A stretch of DNA of 64,000 nucleotides, taken from Pseudomonas sp. Q2-TVG4-2 (GTDB lineage Bacteria; Pseudomonadota; Gammaproteobacteria; Pseudomonadales; Pseudomonadaceae). Each line of letters opens with the position of its first letter. Position 1 is the first letter of the stretch. Shown one piece after another: positions 44,421 to 54,960 of the stretch. The translations under genes were made by a program, and so were the position numbers. A model generated the notes under the pieces. It did no database searches. It had not been told where the DNA came from and saw nothing but the letters and a program-made list of their open reading frames with translations. The DNA lies in assembly GCF_013620795.1 (NCBI RefSeq), contig NZ_LGLW01000010.1, positions 39,499-103,498 on the forward strand, given 5' to 3'.

Positions 44421-45714
44421 GACCATGCCCTCCACTCGCTGCGTGCAGATCAAGCCAGGCCAGCGCTTCAGCCACGCAATAAAAAGATCCGAACAGCACT
44501 ATCTCGTCCCCCTCGACAGCCTGATCACACTGCCGCTCGAGCGCCTGAGCTATTCCCGGGTAGATAGTGACGTCCGCACCCCTCTCCATCAACACCGAAC
44601 TTAGCTCGGCCGAAGTGCGCGAGCGAGATGTCCGCAGCGGAGCAACCGCCCAGATATCCACAACCGGCAGCATTTCATCGAGCACGCCAGTCAGATCCTT
44701 GTCTGCCAATAGACCGAACACCGCGAGCCTGCGTCCAGGCTTCGCCTGCAACTGAAGTTGCCGGGCCAGATAGGCGGCGGCGTGCGGATTGTGCCCGACG
44801 TCGAGCAGTATCAACAGATCACGACCCTTCCAGCGGATCGCTCGGCGATCCAGCCGCCCGGCAACCCGGGTGTTCCGCAACGCCTCGATTAACCGCTCCG
44901 GCTGCCAGGATGGCTCGAGCAGTGCAAATGCCTGCAATGCCAACGCCGCGTTTTCTAGCGGTAACACGAGCATCGGCAGATTTCTGAGTGTCAGCGGATG
45001 ACCAGCCCCGTTCCTGCCGTGCCAGTGCCAACAGCCTGCTCCTTTTTCAAGATCGAAATCGCGCCCACGCACGAGCAAGGGGACAGCCGACTGAGTTGCA
45101 TAGTCCAGCATGATAGCCGGCGGGGCAGGATCACCGCATACGGCAGGCTTTGTGGAACGGAATATTCCGGCTTTTTCGAACGCCACGCTCTCGCGCGTAG
45201 TGCCCAGCCATTCGGCGTGATCCAGGCCGATATTGGTGACCACCGCCACGTCCGCATCGATCAGGTTCACCGCATCGAGACGCCCGCCGAGGCCGACCTC
45301 CAGCACCACGGCGTCCAGTGCCTCACGCTCGAAAAGCCAAAAAGCGGCCAAGGTGCCCATCTCGAAATAGGTCAGGGAAACGGAGCCGCGGGCGCACTCA
45401 ACCGCTTCAAACGCCTCGCACAGCGCATCGTCACTGGCATCGGTTCCATTGAGACGCACGCGTTCGTTGTAGCGCAACAGATGCGGTGAGCTGTAGACGC
45501 CCACGGTCTTGCCCTGCTCTGCCAGCATCGCGGCGATAAAAGCGCAGGTCGATCCCTTGCCGTTGGTACCGGTGACAGTTACGACTTGTGGAGCCGGACG
45601 GGTGAGTCCAAGCCTTGTCGCCACCATGCGGCAGCGATCGAGGCCCATATCGATCGCGGTAGGATGCAGCTGCTCGAGATAATCGAGCCAATCCTGCAGG
45701 CTCCGCCGGATCAT
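44410..45714 (-). CDS. folC: Folylpolyglutamate synthase / dihydrofolate synthase
   Basis: 434 residues. P-loop [15 protein letters not shown] (about 42-56), the Mur-ligase-like [13 protein letters not shown] (about 140) and DVGHNPHAA (about 310) are the FolC signatures. It adds glutamate to dihydropteroate and folates. It overlaps accD by four bases and the SPOR gene by 11, indicating coupled translation. Confidence 0.95.
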   Translation of the reverse strand: MIRRSLQDWLDYLEQLHPTAIDMGLDRCRMVATRLGLTRPAPQVVTVTGTNGKGSTCAFIAAMLAEQGKTVGVYSSPHLLRYNERVRLNGTDASDDALCEAFEAVECARGSVSLTYFEMGTLAAFWLFEREALDAVVLEVGLGGRLDAVNLIDADVAVVTNIGLDHAEWLGTTRESVAFEKAGIFRSTKPAVCGDPAPPAIMLDYATQSAVPLLVRGRDFDLEKGAGCWHWHGRNGAGHPLTLRNLPMLVLPLENAALALQAFALLEPSWQPERLIEALRNTRVAGRLDRRAIRWKGRDLLILLDVGHNPHAAAYLARQLQLQAKPGRRLAVFGLLADKDLTGVLDEMLPVVDIWAVAPLRTSRSRTSAELSSVLMERGADVTIYPGIAQALERQCDQAVEGDEIVLFGSFYCVAEALAWLDLHAASGGHGHGG

Positions 45715-46604
45715 GCGCCAGCCGTCACCCGAGCAGGTTCCCCAGGGGTTGGCAGCTGCTGCAGCTGCGCCAGGAGACGTGACAGACGAGCGCGCAGCTC
45801 AGCGCGCGGAATGATCAGGTCGATCGCACCATGATCAAGCAGGAACTCACTGCGCTGGAATCCTTCCGGAAGCTTCTCGCGCACGGTCTGCTCGATGACC
45901 CGAGGCCCAGCAAAGCCGATCAACGCCTTGGGCTCCGCGACGATGACATCGCCGAGCATGGCCAGACTAGCCGACACGCCACCATAAACCGGGTCCGTCA
46001 GCACGGAGATGAAGGGCAATCCCTCTTCGCGCATCCGGGCCAGCACCGCGGACGTCTTCGCCATCTGCATGAGAGAGATCAAAGCTTCCTGCATCCGGGC
46101 ACCGCCAGAAGCGGCGAAACAGACCAACGGACAGCGCTGCTCAAGCGCAGCATTGGCCGCGCGAACGAAGCGCTCGCCGACGATCGCGCCCATGGAGCCA
46201 CCCATGAAGGAGAACTCGAACGCACAGGCCACGACTGGCATGTGCATCAAGGTCCCGCGCATGGCGATCAGCGCATCCTTTTCACCGGTCTGCTTCTGTG
46301 CCGCAGCGAGGCGATCCTTGTACTTTTTGCTGTCACGAAACTTCAGACGGTCGACAGGCTCGAGGTCGGCGCCGATCTCTTCGCGCCCTTCCTTGTCGAG
46401 AAAGATATCCAGACGCGCGCGCGCATCGATACGCATGTGGTGCTGGCATTTTGGGCAGACGTCCAGTGTCTTCTCCAGCTCCGGACGATACAGCACCGCC
46501 TCGCATGACGGGCACTTGTGCCACAGGCCTTCGGGCACTGAGCTTTTCTGCGTTTCCGAGCGCATGATCGAAGGGATCAGCTTGTCTACCAGCCAGTTGC
46601 TCAT
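45711..46604 (-). CDS. accD: Acetyl-CoA carboxylase carboxyltransferase, beta subunit
   Basis: 297 residues from the ATG at 46604 (GTGGAG upstream). The N-terminal zinc ribbon CPSCEAVL...CPKCQHH (about 31-55) and the carboxyltransferase core with [19 protein letters not shown] (read as [10 protein letters not shown]) and [12 protein letters not shown] are present. With AccA it transfers carboxyl to acetyl-CoA in fatty acid synthesis. Confidence 0.97.
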   Translation of the reverse strand: MSNWLVDKLIPSIMRSETQKSSVPEGLWHKCPSCEAVLYRPELEKTLDVCPKCQHHMRIDARARLDIFLDKEGREEIGADLEPVDRLKFRDSKKYKDRLAAAQKQTGEKDALIAMRGTLMHMPVVACAFEFSFMGGSMGAIVGERFVRAANAALEQRCPLVCFAASGGARMQEALISLMQMAKTSAVLARMREEGLPFISVLTDPVYGGVSASLAMLGDVIVAEPKALIGFAGPRVIEQTVREKLPEGFQRSEFLLDHGAIDLIIPRAELRARLSRLLAQLQQLPTPGEPARVTAGA

Positions 46605-46827
46605 GCTTTTATTCTCCACAGCTTGTCAGTCCCGCGCGTAACGACTGCACGCACCGGCGAAAATCATTATTGCGACCGGTCTCCAGTCGGAGCTCACTGC
46701 GTCGCGCATGCGATAGCCCAAAGGGCGCTGTCGCTGAAACTCGACTATCGTCCGGTCATGGGACGGCATCGATGGCGGGTCCGCCTATCCAGCGAATGGT
46801 AACTGGACGGCAATGACCCGCCGTTCG

Positions 46828-47451
46828 TCACATCGCCGCTCTTACCAACCGAACGAATTCACGAATGTCTTCGGCATTCTTGATGCCCTTGCTCATCTCT
46901 ACTCCACCGCTTACATCAACGGCAAAGGGTTGCACGCTGGCCAGAGCCTGCTGGATATTCCGCGGGGTTAACCCGCCCGCTAGGATCAGTGGCTTGGGCA
47001 GATCCGCTGGGATCAACGACCAGTCGAATACCTCGCCCGTCCCACCGGGAACGCCGGCGACGAACGTATCGAGAAGAATCGCACTGGCCCCAGCATAGCG
47101 GGCGGCCTGCATCCGAATATCCTCACCAGCCTTGACTCTGAGCGCCTTGTACCAAGGGCGATGAAAACCTTCGCAATCGGCGGGTGCTTCATCGCCATGA
47201 AACTGGAGCATATCCAGCGGCACAGCATCGAGGGTTTCGTTGACTTCGCAACGCGAGGCGTTGACGAACAAGCCAACAGTCGTCACGAAAGGCGGCAGCG
47301 CAGCGATAATCATGCGCGCCTGCTGGACACTTACCGCTCGCGGGCTCTTTGCATAGAACACCAAGCCGATTGCGTCCGCTCCGGCTTCAGCCGCAACGAG
47401 CGCGTCCTCAACGCGGGTGATCCCACATATCTTGCTACGAACGATAGGCAA
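46828..47451 (-). CDS. trpF: Phosphoribosylanthranilate isomerase
   Basis: 207 residues from a TTG at 47451 (GAAGGTG upstream), which gives the usual N-terminus [12 protein letters not shown]. Catalytic Cys in KICGITR and Asp in the AVDVSGGVE strand are in place; [11 protein letters not shown] and LLQFHGDE are family motifs. It is a (beta/alpha)8 isomerase of tryptophan synthesis. The ATG further upstream (47553) would add 34 residues that do not fit the family. trpBA are not nearby. Confidence 0.93.
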   Translation of the reverse strand: MPIVRSKICGITRVEDALVAAEAGADAIGLVFYAKSPRAVSVQQARMIIAALPPFVTTVGLFVNASRCEVNETLDAVPLDMLQFHGDEAPADCEGFHRPWYKALRVKAGEDIRMQAARYAGASAILLDTFVAGVPGGTGEVFDWSLIPADLPKPLILAGGLTPRNIQQALASVQPFAVDVSGGVEMSKGIKNAEDIREFVRLVRAAM

Positions 47452-47585
47452 CGGCAGGCACCTTCGATGAAAGATCCCGGATGGTAACAAAAGCGCCACA
47501 GGCTGCAACCAGCATCGTTCTGCAAGGTGGCAAGCCGAACGAGCCAACCGCACTCCCGCTGGCTTGCCATGGGCGCGGTATCAGC

Positions 47586-48449
47586 TCAGGGGTTTCGAAC
47601 ATCCGGCAGGCCAGATAAAAAGTGCGGCCCGAGATAGCGCTCAGGTAGCTGGAACTGGTCCGGGTAGTCCACCTGGACGAGATACAGCCCGTAGGGATGC
47701 GCCGTTACGCCGCCAGTTCTTCTTATCCGCGACTCCAACACTTCCTGAGCCCACTCCACTGGACGCTCCCCCGCGCCGATGGTCATCAACACCCCCGCGA
47801 AGTTGCGCACCATATGATGCAGAAAGGCATTTGCTCGAACGTCGATCACAATAAGCCGCCCATGCTCGAGCAGCTCAAGATGATGGATGGTTTTGATCGG
47901 CGATTTGGCCTGGCACTGGCGCGCCCGGAAGGCACTGAAATCGTGAGTACCAACGAAGGCCCTGGCCGCTTCGCGCATTCGGGCGATATCCAGCGGACGA
48001 TGGTTCCAGGTCACCTCTTCGGCGAGGTGTGCGGGTCGAATCTGGTCATTGTAGATAACGTAGCGATAACGACGCGCCATGGCACTGAAGCGTGCATCGA
48101 AGCTTTTCGGCATTTCCTTGGCCCAAGTCACGCTGATATCACCGGGCAGATTCATGTTCGCACCCATGACCCAAGCGTGCATGGAGCGTGTCACCGGCGT
48201 ATCGAAGTGCACGACCTGCGCGCACGCGTGAACGAGCGCATCGGTGCGTCCTGCACAACTCAGCACTACTGGATGACCGCCGGCCACCGTGCTTAATGCG
48301 CGTTCTAGTGAGAGCTGAATAGACGGCACGCCATCGCGTTGTCGCTGAAACCCCCGATAGCGAGAGCCCTTGTATTCAACCCCGAGGGCGATTCTAAAAA
48401 CGTCAGCGGCAGCCAATGGGGCTGCCGCTTCAGGTATTGCATCAGTCAT
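47586..48449 (-). CDS. truA: tRNA pseudouridine(38-40) synthase
   Basis: 287 residues. The catalytic Asp lies in CAGRTDALVHA, and AFLHHMVRNFAGVL is the TruA signature. A few residues differ from the commonest GRTDxGVHA pattern (ALVHA). It modifies the anticodon arm of many tRNAs. Its ATG is two bases after the fimV stop. Confidence 0.95.
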   Translation of the reverse strand: MTDAIPEAAAPLAAADVFRIALGVEYKGSRYRGFQRQRDGVPSIQLSLERALSTVAGGHPVVLSCAGRTDALVHACAQVVHFDTPVTRSMHAWVMGANMNLPGDISVTWAKEMPKSFDARFSAMARRYRYVIYNDQIRPAHLAEEVTWNHRPLDIARMREAARAFVGTHDFSAFRARQCQAKSPIKTIHHLELLEHGRLIVIDVRANAFLHHMVRNFAGVLMTIGAGERPVEWAQEVLESRIRRTGGVTAHPYGLYLVQVDYPDQFQLPERYLGPHFLSGLPDVRNP

Positions 48450-48451
48450 GG

Positions 48452-51163
48452 CTAGGCTAGTTTGGCGATCATCTCGCGCGCCTCTTGCTGTTGAGTATCG
48501 CTACCCTCGTTCATTACCTCATCGAGGATATCGCGAGCACCTTCCGCATCGCCCATATCGATATAGGCGCGAGCGAGATCCAGCTTGGTGGTGGTTTCAT
48601 CAGTATCCGAGAAGAAATCGAAGTCATCATCCAGCGCCTCGGAGGACGAATCTACAGGTTCGATCGCAGCCGCTGGTGCCACTACCGGCTGATCGGACGA
48701 CTCCTCAAGGTCTCGCGACAGATCGTCAAGTTCAGCCTCGACTTCATCCAGTTCCGAGGCGAGGTTTCCTGAGGCCTCTTCTTCGCTTGCTTCGCCATCC
48801 AGCGACAGGTCGAATTCCTCCGGCATGCTAGCCGGCTGCACCGACTCGGAGAGCTCGAAGTCAAAATCATCAGCCGGATCGATCGCGGCGGGCTTCGACG
48901 GCTCGTCTTCAAGACTCAGCAGCAGTTCGTCGTCCACGGTAGAAGTCGTCGGCTGATCGTCCAGATCGAGCGAGAAGCCGGCCAATTCGTCCTCAAGGGA
49001 GACTTCGTTCGACTTAGGCGACTCATCCAGATCGAAAGAGAAGTCACCACTGGTCTGTTCCTGAGCTTCAGCGTCGAGACTGAACTCATCAAAGTTAAAC
49101 TCACCCAGCTCCGACCCGGCCTCACCAGCCGGCGGCCGCGCAGTGTCAGCCAGCGCGTCATTCAGCGCCAGATCGTCCAGACTCAGATCAAAGGAATCGT
49201 CCTTATCTTGCTCGACAGCAGAGGTAGGCTCTTCAAGCTCCAGATCGTCCAGGCTGAAACTCTCGAAATCATCATCACTTGCCGATGCTGCCGCGGCGGC
49301 GCCAGCGCCTGCCGCAACGGCCATCGCGGGATATCTAGCCTTCGTCTGCTCGATAGCAGCCAAGGAACCGCCAATTTCGCGAAGCTCTGCTTCCTGCCGA
49401 GCGAAACCATCACGATCACCGAGCTCGGCGTAAACCTCCATGAGTTTCAGACGCAGATCACTGCGCTGCGGCTCATCGTTCAATGCGTTCTGCAGCAGAT
49501 CGGCGGCCTGATTGAAACGACCGTAAGCGATATAAACGTCCGCCTCGGCAAGCGGATCGCTGCCAGCACCGGCAGGCAACTCGGACGAATGCCCATCGGC
49601 ATCCAGCCCAACGCCTTGATCAACGGACTCGCTGTTCGATGTCTCGAGGTCCCGTTGCGCCACGTAGAAAGCGTCCGGCGCATTGTCAGCCATTAGGCTT
49701 TCCTGTAGTTCCGCCTCTTTCATGGCGTTGCGGCGAGACAAAGCCATCAACCCGACCAGCAACAGCAGCAGCGCACTGCCACCCAGAACACCAAGCAGTA
49801 CGGGGTTGGCCAACACTTCGTCGACGTAGCTATCGCCCTCAGGTTCTTGTGTAGCAGCGGCCGGCGCTGCGACTGGGGGAGCTGCGGGCGTCTCGGCGGC
49901 TGGCTTCGAGGCTTCTGCCGCAGTTGCTTCCGTATCGACGCTTGTTTCTGGTGCGGTTTCGATGGCTTCCGGCGCTACGGCTGTGCTTGAGCCAACCCCT
50001 TCGTCCGAGGGGCTTACCGGCGCTCCAGTGTCTGCACCCGCTTCTGCCCCTGCCGCAAGTTGAGCCTGCAACTTGGCAAGCTGGTCATCCTTCAGTTGCA
50101 TGATGCGCTGCAGCTTGTCCAACTGGCCCTGCAGGTCATTTAGACGATCCTTGAGATCGACGTTCTCGCGACGGCTGGAATCGAGGCTTTCCTCCGTAAC
50201 CGCTAGCTTGTCACGCAACGCGTTCGCGTCATTTCCAGTCCCGGTGTCGCTACCGGTGGTGGACTCACCGGTTTCCGGCGCGACCAAGCGGAGATTGTCG
50301 CCCGATTCGCTACGAGAGGGCGCCGCCCCGGCCGAACCACGCTGGGTGGCATCGAGCTGACGAGTACCCGTTGCCGCAGAACCAGCAGCTTGGCGCCAGC
50401 TAGCGTTCTGCTGTGCGACCTGCTGAATCGCTTCCGCCTGCGACCGACGGCCAATTTGTTCGGCGTTCGGCAAGCGAAGCACCTGGCCATTCATCATGCG
50501 GTTGATATTGCCGCCGATGAAAGCGTCCGGATTCAGGTCCTGGATCGCCAGCATGGCCTGGTGCACGGCCCCACCCTGACGCGCTCGCTCGGCTATCTCC
50601 CAGAGCGTGTCATTGGGTGTGACTTTGTATTCGCCTTGTTGCGCAGAAGCGCCGGATGACACCGGTGCCGGCCGGGCCGTCTGGCGAGGCGTCGAGGCAG
50701 GACGAGAAGCCGGGGCCGCAACCGGCAGTTGAGGCGCAACAGACGCCGCAATCTGCGGGGAATAGAGCGGCGGATCGAGCAGCAACGTGTATTCGCGCAG
50801 CAGGCGGCCGCTGGGCCAGAGCACCTCGATGAGGAAATTCAGATAGGGCTCACGAACCGGTTTGGTCGATGACACCCGAATGACGCTTTTTCCATCAGGT
50901 CGCAAAACAGGGGTAAAGGTGAGGTCTGTCAGAAAGTACTGGCGATCAACCCCCGCCCGATTGAAGTCTTCCGCGGATGCCAGAACCGGGACCACTTCAC
51001 CCGGTGCCAGTGTCTTCGCGTCCAGCAGTTCGATTTCCGCTACCAATGGTTGATTCAATGCGGATTTCAGCGTGACCTCTCCCAGCCCCAGCGCGTAAGC
51101 CATTTCGGAAGTCAGCGCGGTAGCAGCCGCGATTGCCAGCACCAGATTGCGAACCCGAACCAT
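48452..51163 (-). CDS. fimV: FimV, polar hub / type IV pilus assembly protein
   Basis: 903 residues. Signal peptide to about residue 24 (MAYALGLGE), N-terminal FimV domain, LysM peptidoglycan-binding segment (about 175-235, VTPNDTLWEIAERAR), a coiled coil near 310-365, an acidic Ala/Pro-rich stretch, one membrane segment (LLGVLGGSALLLLLVGLMAL), a very acidic cytoplasmic region with repeated short FDFELS/FSLDLD-like units, TPR motif (ADVYIAYGRFNQAADLL) and the conserved C-terminal FimV peptide (DLARAYIDMGDAEGARDIL). It localises twitching and polar proteins. Confidence 0.95.
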   Translation of the reverse strand: MVRVRNLVLAIAAATALTSEMAYALGLGEVTLKSALNQPLVAEIELLDAKTLAPGEVVPVLASAEDFNRAGVDRQYFLTDLTFTPVLRPDGKSVIRVSSTKPVREPYLNFLIEVLWPSGRLLREYTLLLDPPLYSPQIAASVAPQLPVAAPASRPASTPRQTARPAPVSSGASAQQGEYKVTPNDTLWEIAERARQGGAVHQAMLAIQDLNPDAFIGGNINRMMNGQVLRLPNAEQIGRRSQAEAIQQVAQQNASWRQAAGSAATGTRQLDATQRGSAGAAPSRSESGDNLRLVAPETGESTTGSDTGTGNDANALRDKLAVTEESLDSSRRENVDLKDRLNDLQGQLDKLQRIMQLKDDQLAKLQAQLAAGAEAGADTGAPVSPSDEGVGSSTAVAPEAIETAPETSVDTEATAAEASKPAAETPAAPPVAAPAAATQEPEGDSYVDEVLANPVLLGVLGGSALLLLLVGLMALSRRNAMKEAELQESLMADNAPDAFYVAQRDLETSNSESVDQGVGLDADGHSSELPAGAGSDPLAEADVYIAYGRFNQAADLLQNALNDEPQRSDLRLKLMEVYAELGDRDGFARQEAELREIGGSLAAIEQTKARYPAMAVAAGAGAAAAASASDDDFESFSLDDLELEEPTSAVEQDKDDSFDLSLDDLALNDALADTARPPAGEAGSELGEFNFDEFSLDAEAQEQTSGDFSFDLDESPKSNEVSLEDELAGFSLDLDDQPTTSTVDDELLLSLEDEPSKPAAIDPADDFDFELSESVQPASMPEEFDLSLDGEASEEEASGNLASELDEVEAELDDLSRDLEESSDQPVVAPAAAIEPVDSSSEALDDDFDFFSDTDETTTKLDLARAYIDMGDAEGARDILDEVMNEGSDTQQQEAREMIAKLA

Positions 51164-51770
51164 TATGTAATCCCTTGTTTAACTTTTCTCGGATCTTCGA
51201 GAGGGTCTTATAGTCACTGCCTGCGCCCGCCAGGTGGCGGTCCCCCGTCAGCGATAAGCCTAAACAGCGTTGTCAGCTAGAATAGTTCTTCGAATTTCCA
51301 GTAAGTATCTTTTACAGATAGTGTTTTATCAACAACTCACCCGACCGCGCGGCATTGCCCGCCGCGCCTTTTCGCAGTTATCAGACTCAATCCACAAATT
51401 ACGTTCGCACCGCTTCGGGCAAGTCCAATGCGATCGTCGAGCAGTCTCGGGCATCATTGCCGTTAAAAAAGGCTCGCTGTAGACGAAGTCAGCACTAGAG
51501 TCGAAATTCGCCCGCCAAGCCAGCGCGATGTCGGCAGCGAACGAAGTCCCGCCACTTTCCAGCAATTGCGCGACGCCATAGCAGCACGACAAGCGCGAGC
51601 CTATAAACAATCGAACGCAGATGAATCGTCGGCAACCGAAAGGCTGACACTGTAGCCGAAACCGTTCGCCCGGCAGAGCAATTAAGGCTTAACCCGACGA
51701 GTCGCGCGATATAACGAGGATCCTTTCGCTGCATCGTGACCTTGCAAGCCGAATGCCTTTTGGCGGCCGT
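51164..51770. other. Long fimV leader / intergenic region
   Basis: About 600 bp without a supported gene. On the minus strand TTGATA, 17 bases, GATACT at about 51305-51333 could be a fimV promoter. A hairpin GCGCGGC (51347-51353)/GCCGCGC (51361-51367) followed by CTTTTC points the other way. PAO1 as I recall has an extra Asd-like gene in this position; none is seen here. Confidence 0.35.
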
Positions 51771-51801
51771 AAAAAAAGCGCCGCAGCATCGCCGGGGCGC
51801 T
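51771..51801 (-). terminator. Terminator of asd
   Basis: AGCGCC/GGCGCT stem on the minus strand followed by seven Ts (As at 51771-51777 on the plus strand), about 20 bp after the asd stop. Confidence 0.75.
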
Positions 51802-51819
51802 TCCAGACTTCTTCCGGAT

Positions 51820-52932
51820 TTATCGCTCCAGAAGGATGCGAAGCATACGGCGCAACGGCTCGGCCGCGCCCCAGAGCAGCTGATCACCCACAGTGAACGC
51901 ACCCAGGTAATGCGAGCCCATGTTCAGCTTACGCAGTCGGCCCACCGGAACACTCAAGGTGCCGGTTACCGAGGTCGGACTCAGCTCCTGCATGCTCGCG
52001 TCACGATGATTCGGGACGAGCTTAACCCATGGATTGTGCTGACTGATCATGCCTTCGATATCCGAGATGGGCACGTCCTTGTTCAGCTTGATGGTCAGTG
52101 CCTGGCTGTGGCAACGCATCGCGCCGACGCGCACGCAGATTCCATCGACCGGAATTGGGCTCTTGAATCGACCGAGAATTTTGTTGGTTTCCGCCTGCGC
52201 TTTCCACTCCTCACGGCTTTGCCCGTTCGGCAGTTCCTTGTCGATGTAAGGGATCAGGCTACCAGCCAGCGGAACCCCGAAATTATCTACCGGGAATGTT
52301 TCGGAGCGCTGGCATTCAGCTACCTTGCGATCGATTTCCAGGATAGCGCTGGCCGGATCTGCAAGCTCATCGGCAACCGACGCATTAATGCTGCCCATCT
52401 GCTTGATCAGCTCGCGCATATTCTGCGCACCGGCACCGGAGGCAGCCTGGTAGGTCATGGCGCTCATCCAGTCGACCAAACCATTCTCGAAGAGACCGCC
52501 GAGGCCCATGAGCATCAGGCTGACGGTACAGTTACCGCCGATATAGTTGCGGATACCCGCGTCCAGCTGGTGGTCGATGACCTTGCGATTGACCGGATCG
52601 AGCACGATGACGGCATCGTCCGCCATGCGCAGCGTCGACGCCGCATCGATCCAGTAGCCTTTCCAGCCGGCTTCACGCAGCTTAGGGAAGACCTCACTGG
52701 TGTAATCGCCACCCTGGCAGGTGAGAATCACGTCCAAGGTTTTCAGTTCATCGATGCTGTAGGCATCTTTCAGCGGAGCAATGTCCTTGCCTATCGAAGG
52801 GCCCTGACCGCCGACGTTGGAAGTGGTAAAGAACACCGGCTCGATCAGGTCGAAATCCCGCTCTTCCAGCATCCGCTGCATGAGGACGGAACCAACCATG
52901 CCGCGCCACCCGATCAGACCTACACGTTTCAT
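51820..52932 (-). CDS. asd: Aspartate-semialdehyde dehydrogenase
   Basis: 370 residues from the ATG at 52932, beginning [17 protein letters not shown] (NADP site). The catalytic Cys is in [12 protein letters not shown] and the substrate-binding region includes [12 protein letters not shown]. It supplies aspartate semialdehyde for lysine, threonine, methionine and peptidoglycan precursors. It stands alone on the minus strand between leuB and fimV, with its own terminator. Confidence 0.97.
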   Translation of the reverse strand: MKRVGLIGWRGMVGSVLMQRMLEERDFDLIEPVFFTTSNVGGQGPSIGKDIAPLKDAYSIDELKTLDVILTCQGGDYTSEVFPKLREAGWKGYWIDAASTLRMADDAVIVLDPVNRKVIDHQLDAGIRNYIGGNCTVSLMLMGLGGLFENGLVDWMSAMTYQAASGAGAQNMRELIKQMGSINASVADELADPASAILEIDRKVAECQRSETFPVDNFGVPLAGSLIPYIDKELPNGQSREEWKAQAETNKILGRFKSPIPVDGICVRVGAMRCHSQALTIKLNKDVPISDIEGMISQHNPWVKLVPNHRDASMQELSPTSVTGTLSVPVGRLRKLNMGSHYLGAFTVGDQLLWGAAEPLRRMLRILLER

Positions 52933-53111
52933 CACAAACTACACCTATATATATGTGGCCCGCCTGGCAGGCCGTCGATAACAAGATACGCTTTCGGGTT
53001 CGAAAGCGAGAGCATGCTGCTTAGCCAGCTACGCCTCGCCTCACTCGACGTTTCCGCCTAGCCGTCGCCCCGCAAGCTCTATCAACGGCCGGTGCACCGG
53101 GGCCAGAGAGA

Positions 53112-54194
53112 TTACAACTTCGAGAGCGCCGCGACTACTGCGTCGCCCATCGCCTGGGTATTGGCTTTTTGACAGCCTTCGGACCAGATATCACCGGTGC
53201 GCAGCCCTTGGTCGAGCACGTTGCTGACAGCCTGCTCGATCGCATTGGCGGCAGCGATCTGGTTGAAGCTGTAGCGAAGCATCATCGAAACCGAGAGGAT
53301 CGTCGCCAGCGGATTGGCGATGCCCTTGCCCGCGATGTCCGGAGCCGACCCATGGCAAGGCTCGTACATACCCTTGCTGTTGGAATCGAGGGACGCGGAC
53401 GGCAGCATGCCGATGGAGCCGGTCAACATGGAAGCCTCATCCGACAGGATGTCGCCAAACATGTTGTCAGTGACGATCACATCGAATTGCTTCGGTGCAC
53501 GTACCAGCTGCATCGCTGCGTTGTCGACGTACATGTGGCTGAGTTCGACATCCGGGTAATCCTTGCCGACCTCCTCGACCACCGCGCGCCACAATTGGCT
53601 AGATGCCAGTACATTGGCCTTGTCCACTGAGCAAAGCTTCTTACTGCGGACCCGTGCCATATCGAAACCGACTTTGGCAATCCGACGGATCTCGCTTTCA
53701 CTGTAGGGCAGTGTGTCGTACGCCATGCGCTCGCCGTTCTCCAACAGCTTGCTCTCGCGTGGCTGGCCAAAGTAGATACCGCCGGTCAGCTCACGAACGA
53801 TGAGGATATCCAGACCGGACACGATTTCCGGCTTCAGGCTGGAGACCTCGGCCAGCTGTGGATACAGCAGCGCCGGACGCAGATTGCCGAACAGCCCCAG
53901 CTGCGAACGGATCTTCAGCAGACCGCGCTCGGGGCGGATGGCTGGGTCTATCGTGTCCCACTTAGGCCCGCCGACCGCGCCTAGCAGGATGGCATCCGCG
54001 GCGCGAGCGCGCTCCAGAGTCTCATCGGCCAGCGGCACGCCGTACTTATCGACCGCAGCCCCACCCAGCTCGTCATAGCTCAGCTGGAAATCGAGCTGGA
54101 ACTTGTCATTAGCCAGCTCCAGCACCTTGACTGCTTCGGCCATGATCTCAGGGCCGATACCGTCGCCGGGGAGGATCAAAATCTGTTTAGACAT
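53112..54194 (-). CDS. leuB: 3-isopropylmalate dehydrogenase
   Basis: 360 residues. [19 protein letters not shown] (read as [10 protein letters not shown]), [16 protein letters not shown] segment ([14 protein letters not shown]) and [19 protein letters not shown] (read as [12 protein letters not shown]) are the IPMDH signatures. NAD-dependent oxidative decarboxylation in leucine synthesis. It follows leuD after about 100 bp containing REP-like repeats. Confidence 0.97.
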   Translation of the reverse strand: MSKQILILPGDGIGPEIMAEAVKVLELANDKFQLDFQLSYDELGGAAVDKYGVPLADETLERARAADAILLGAVGGPKWDTIDPAIRPERGLLKIRSQLGLFGNLRPALLYPQLAEVSSLKPEIVSGLDILIVRELTGGIYFGQPRESKLLENGERMAYDTLPYSESEIRRIAKVGFDMARVRSKKLCSVDKANVLASSQLWRAVVEEVGKDYPDVELSHMYVDNAAMQLVRAPKQFDVIVTDNMFGDILSDEASMLTGSIGMLPSASLDSNSKGMYEPCHGSAPDIAGKGIANPLATILSVSMMLRYSFNQIAAANAIEQAVSNVLDQGLRTGDIWSEGCQKANTQAMGDAVVAALSKL

Positions 54195-54221
54195 TTGTTG
54201 TCCTTTGAAAAGTGATGCGTC

Positions 54222-54283
54222 GTAGGGTGGGCATCAGCCCACCGTGCGGTATTTTGGTGACTGGTGGGCTGAAGCCCACCTAC
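54222..54283. repeat. Pair of REP-like inverted repeats between leuD and leuB
   Basis: GGTGGGC (54226-54232)/GCCCACC (54237-54243) and GGTGGGC (54263-54269)/GCCCACC (54274-54280), each with a four-base loop, framed by GTAGG and CCTAC. This two-hairpin layout is typical of pseudomonad extragenic palindromes. It may set the leuD/leuB mRNA ratio. Confidence 0.7.
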
Positions 54284-54302
54284 CTATGGGTTCGACTTGC
54301 GC

Positions 54303-54950
54303 TTACTTAATAGCGCCGAACAGCCAGGGCTGACTCTGCTGATGCCGGGCCTCGAAGGCCCTGATGGCATCGGTGTCCTGCAGTGTGAGGCCAATATCGT
54401 CCAAGCCATTGAGCAGGCAATGCTTGCGGAACGCATCGACTTCGAAGCTGTACTGCCTTCCATCCGGTCGGGTTACGGTCTGCGCTGCCAGATCCACGGT
54501 GAGCTGATAACCCTTAGCGGCTTCGGCCTGCTCGAACAGCTCGTCGACCTCTTCTTCTTCCAGCACGATGGGCAACAAGCCGTTCTTGAAGCTGTTGTTG
54601 TAGAAAATGTCAGCAAAGCTCGGCGCGATAATCGTGCGGAAGCCATACTCTTCGAGCGCCCAGGGTGCGTGCTCACGGGAGGAGCCGCACCCGAAGTTTT
54701 CGCGCGCGAGCAGGACACTGGCGCCCTGATAACGCGGAAAATTCAACACGAATTCCTGATTCACCGGGCGGTTCGAGCAGTCCTGATTGGGCTGCCCGAC
54801 GTCCAGATAACGCCATTCGTCGAACAGGTTCTGACCAAAGCCGGTGCGCTTGATCGACTTGAGAAACTGCTTCGGAATGATTTGATCGGTATCGACGTTG
54901 GCGCGATCGAGCGGCGCGACAAGACCGGTGTGCTGGGTGAATGCTTTCAT
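54303..54950 (-). CDS. leuD: 3-isopropylmalate dehydratase, small subunit
   Basis: 215 residues. [14 protein letters not shown] (about 18-31) and [16 protein letters not shown] (about 85-100) are the aconitase swivel-domain signatures. With LeuC it isomerises 2- to 3-isopropylmalate. It starts about ten bases after the leuC stop. Confidence 0.97.
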   Translation of the reverse strand: MKAFTQHTGLVAPLDRANVDTDQIIPKQFLKSIKRTGFGQNLFDEWRYLDVGQPNQDCSNRPVNQEFVLNFPRYQGASVLLARENFGCGSSREHAPWALEEYGFRTIIAPSFADIFYNNSFKNGLLPIVLEEEEVDELFEQAEAAKGYQLTVDLAAQTVTRPDGRQYSFEVDAFRKHCLLNGLDDIGLTLQDTDAIRAFEARHQQSQPWLFGAIK

Positions 54951-54960
54951 GTCGGTCTCC

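Noticed and set aside
51736..53061. 441-codon plus-strand open frame opposite asd
   Set aside because: Antisense to asd, which has full family signatures; composition typical of a mirror frame.
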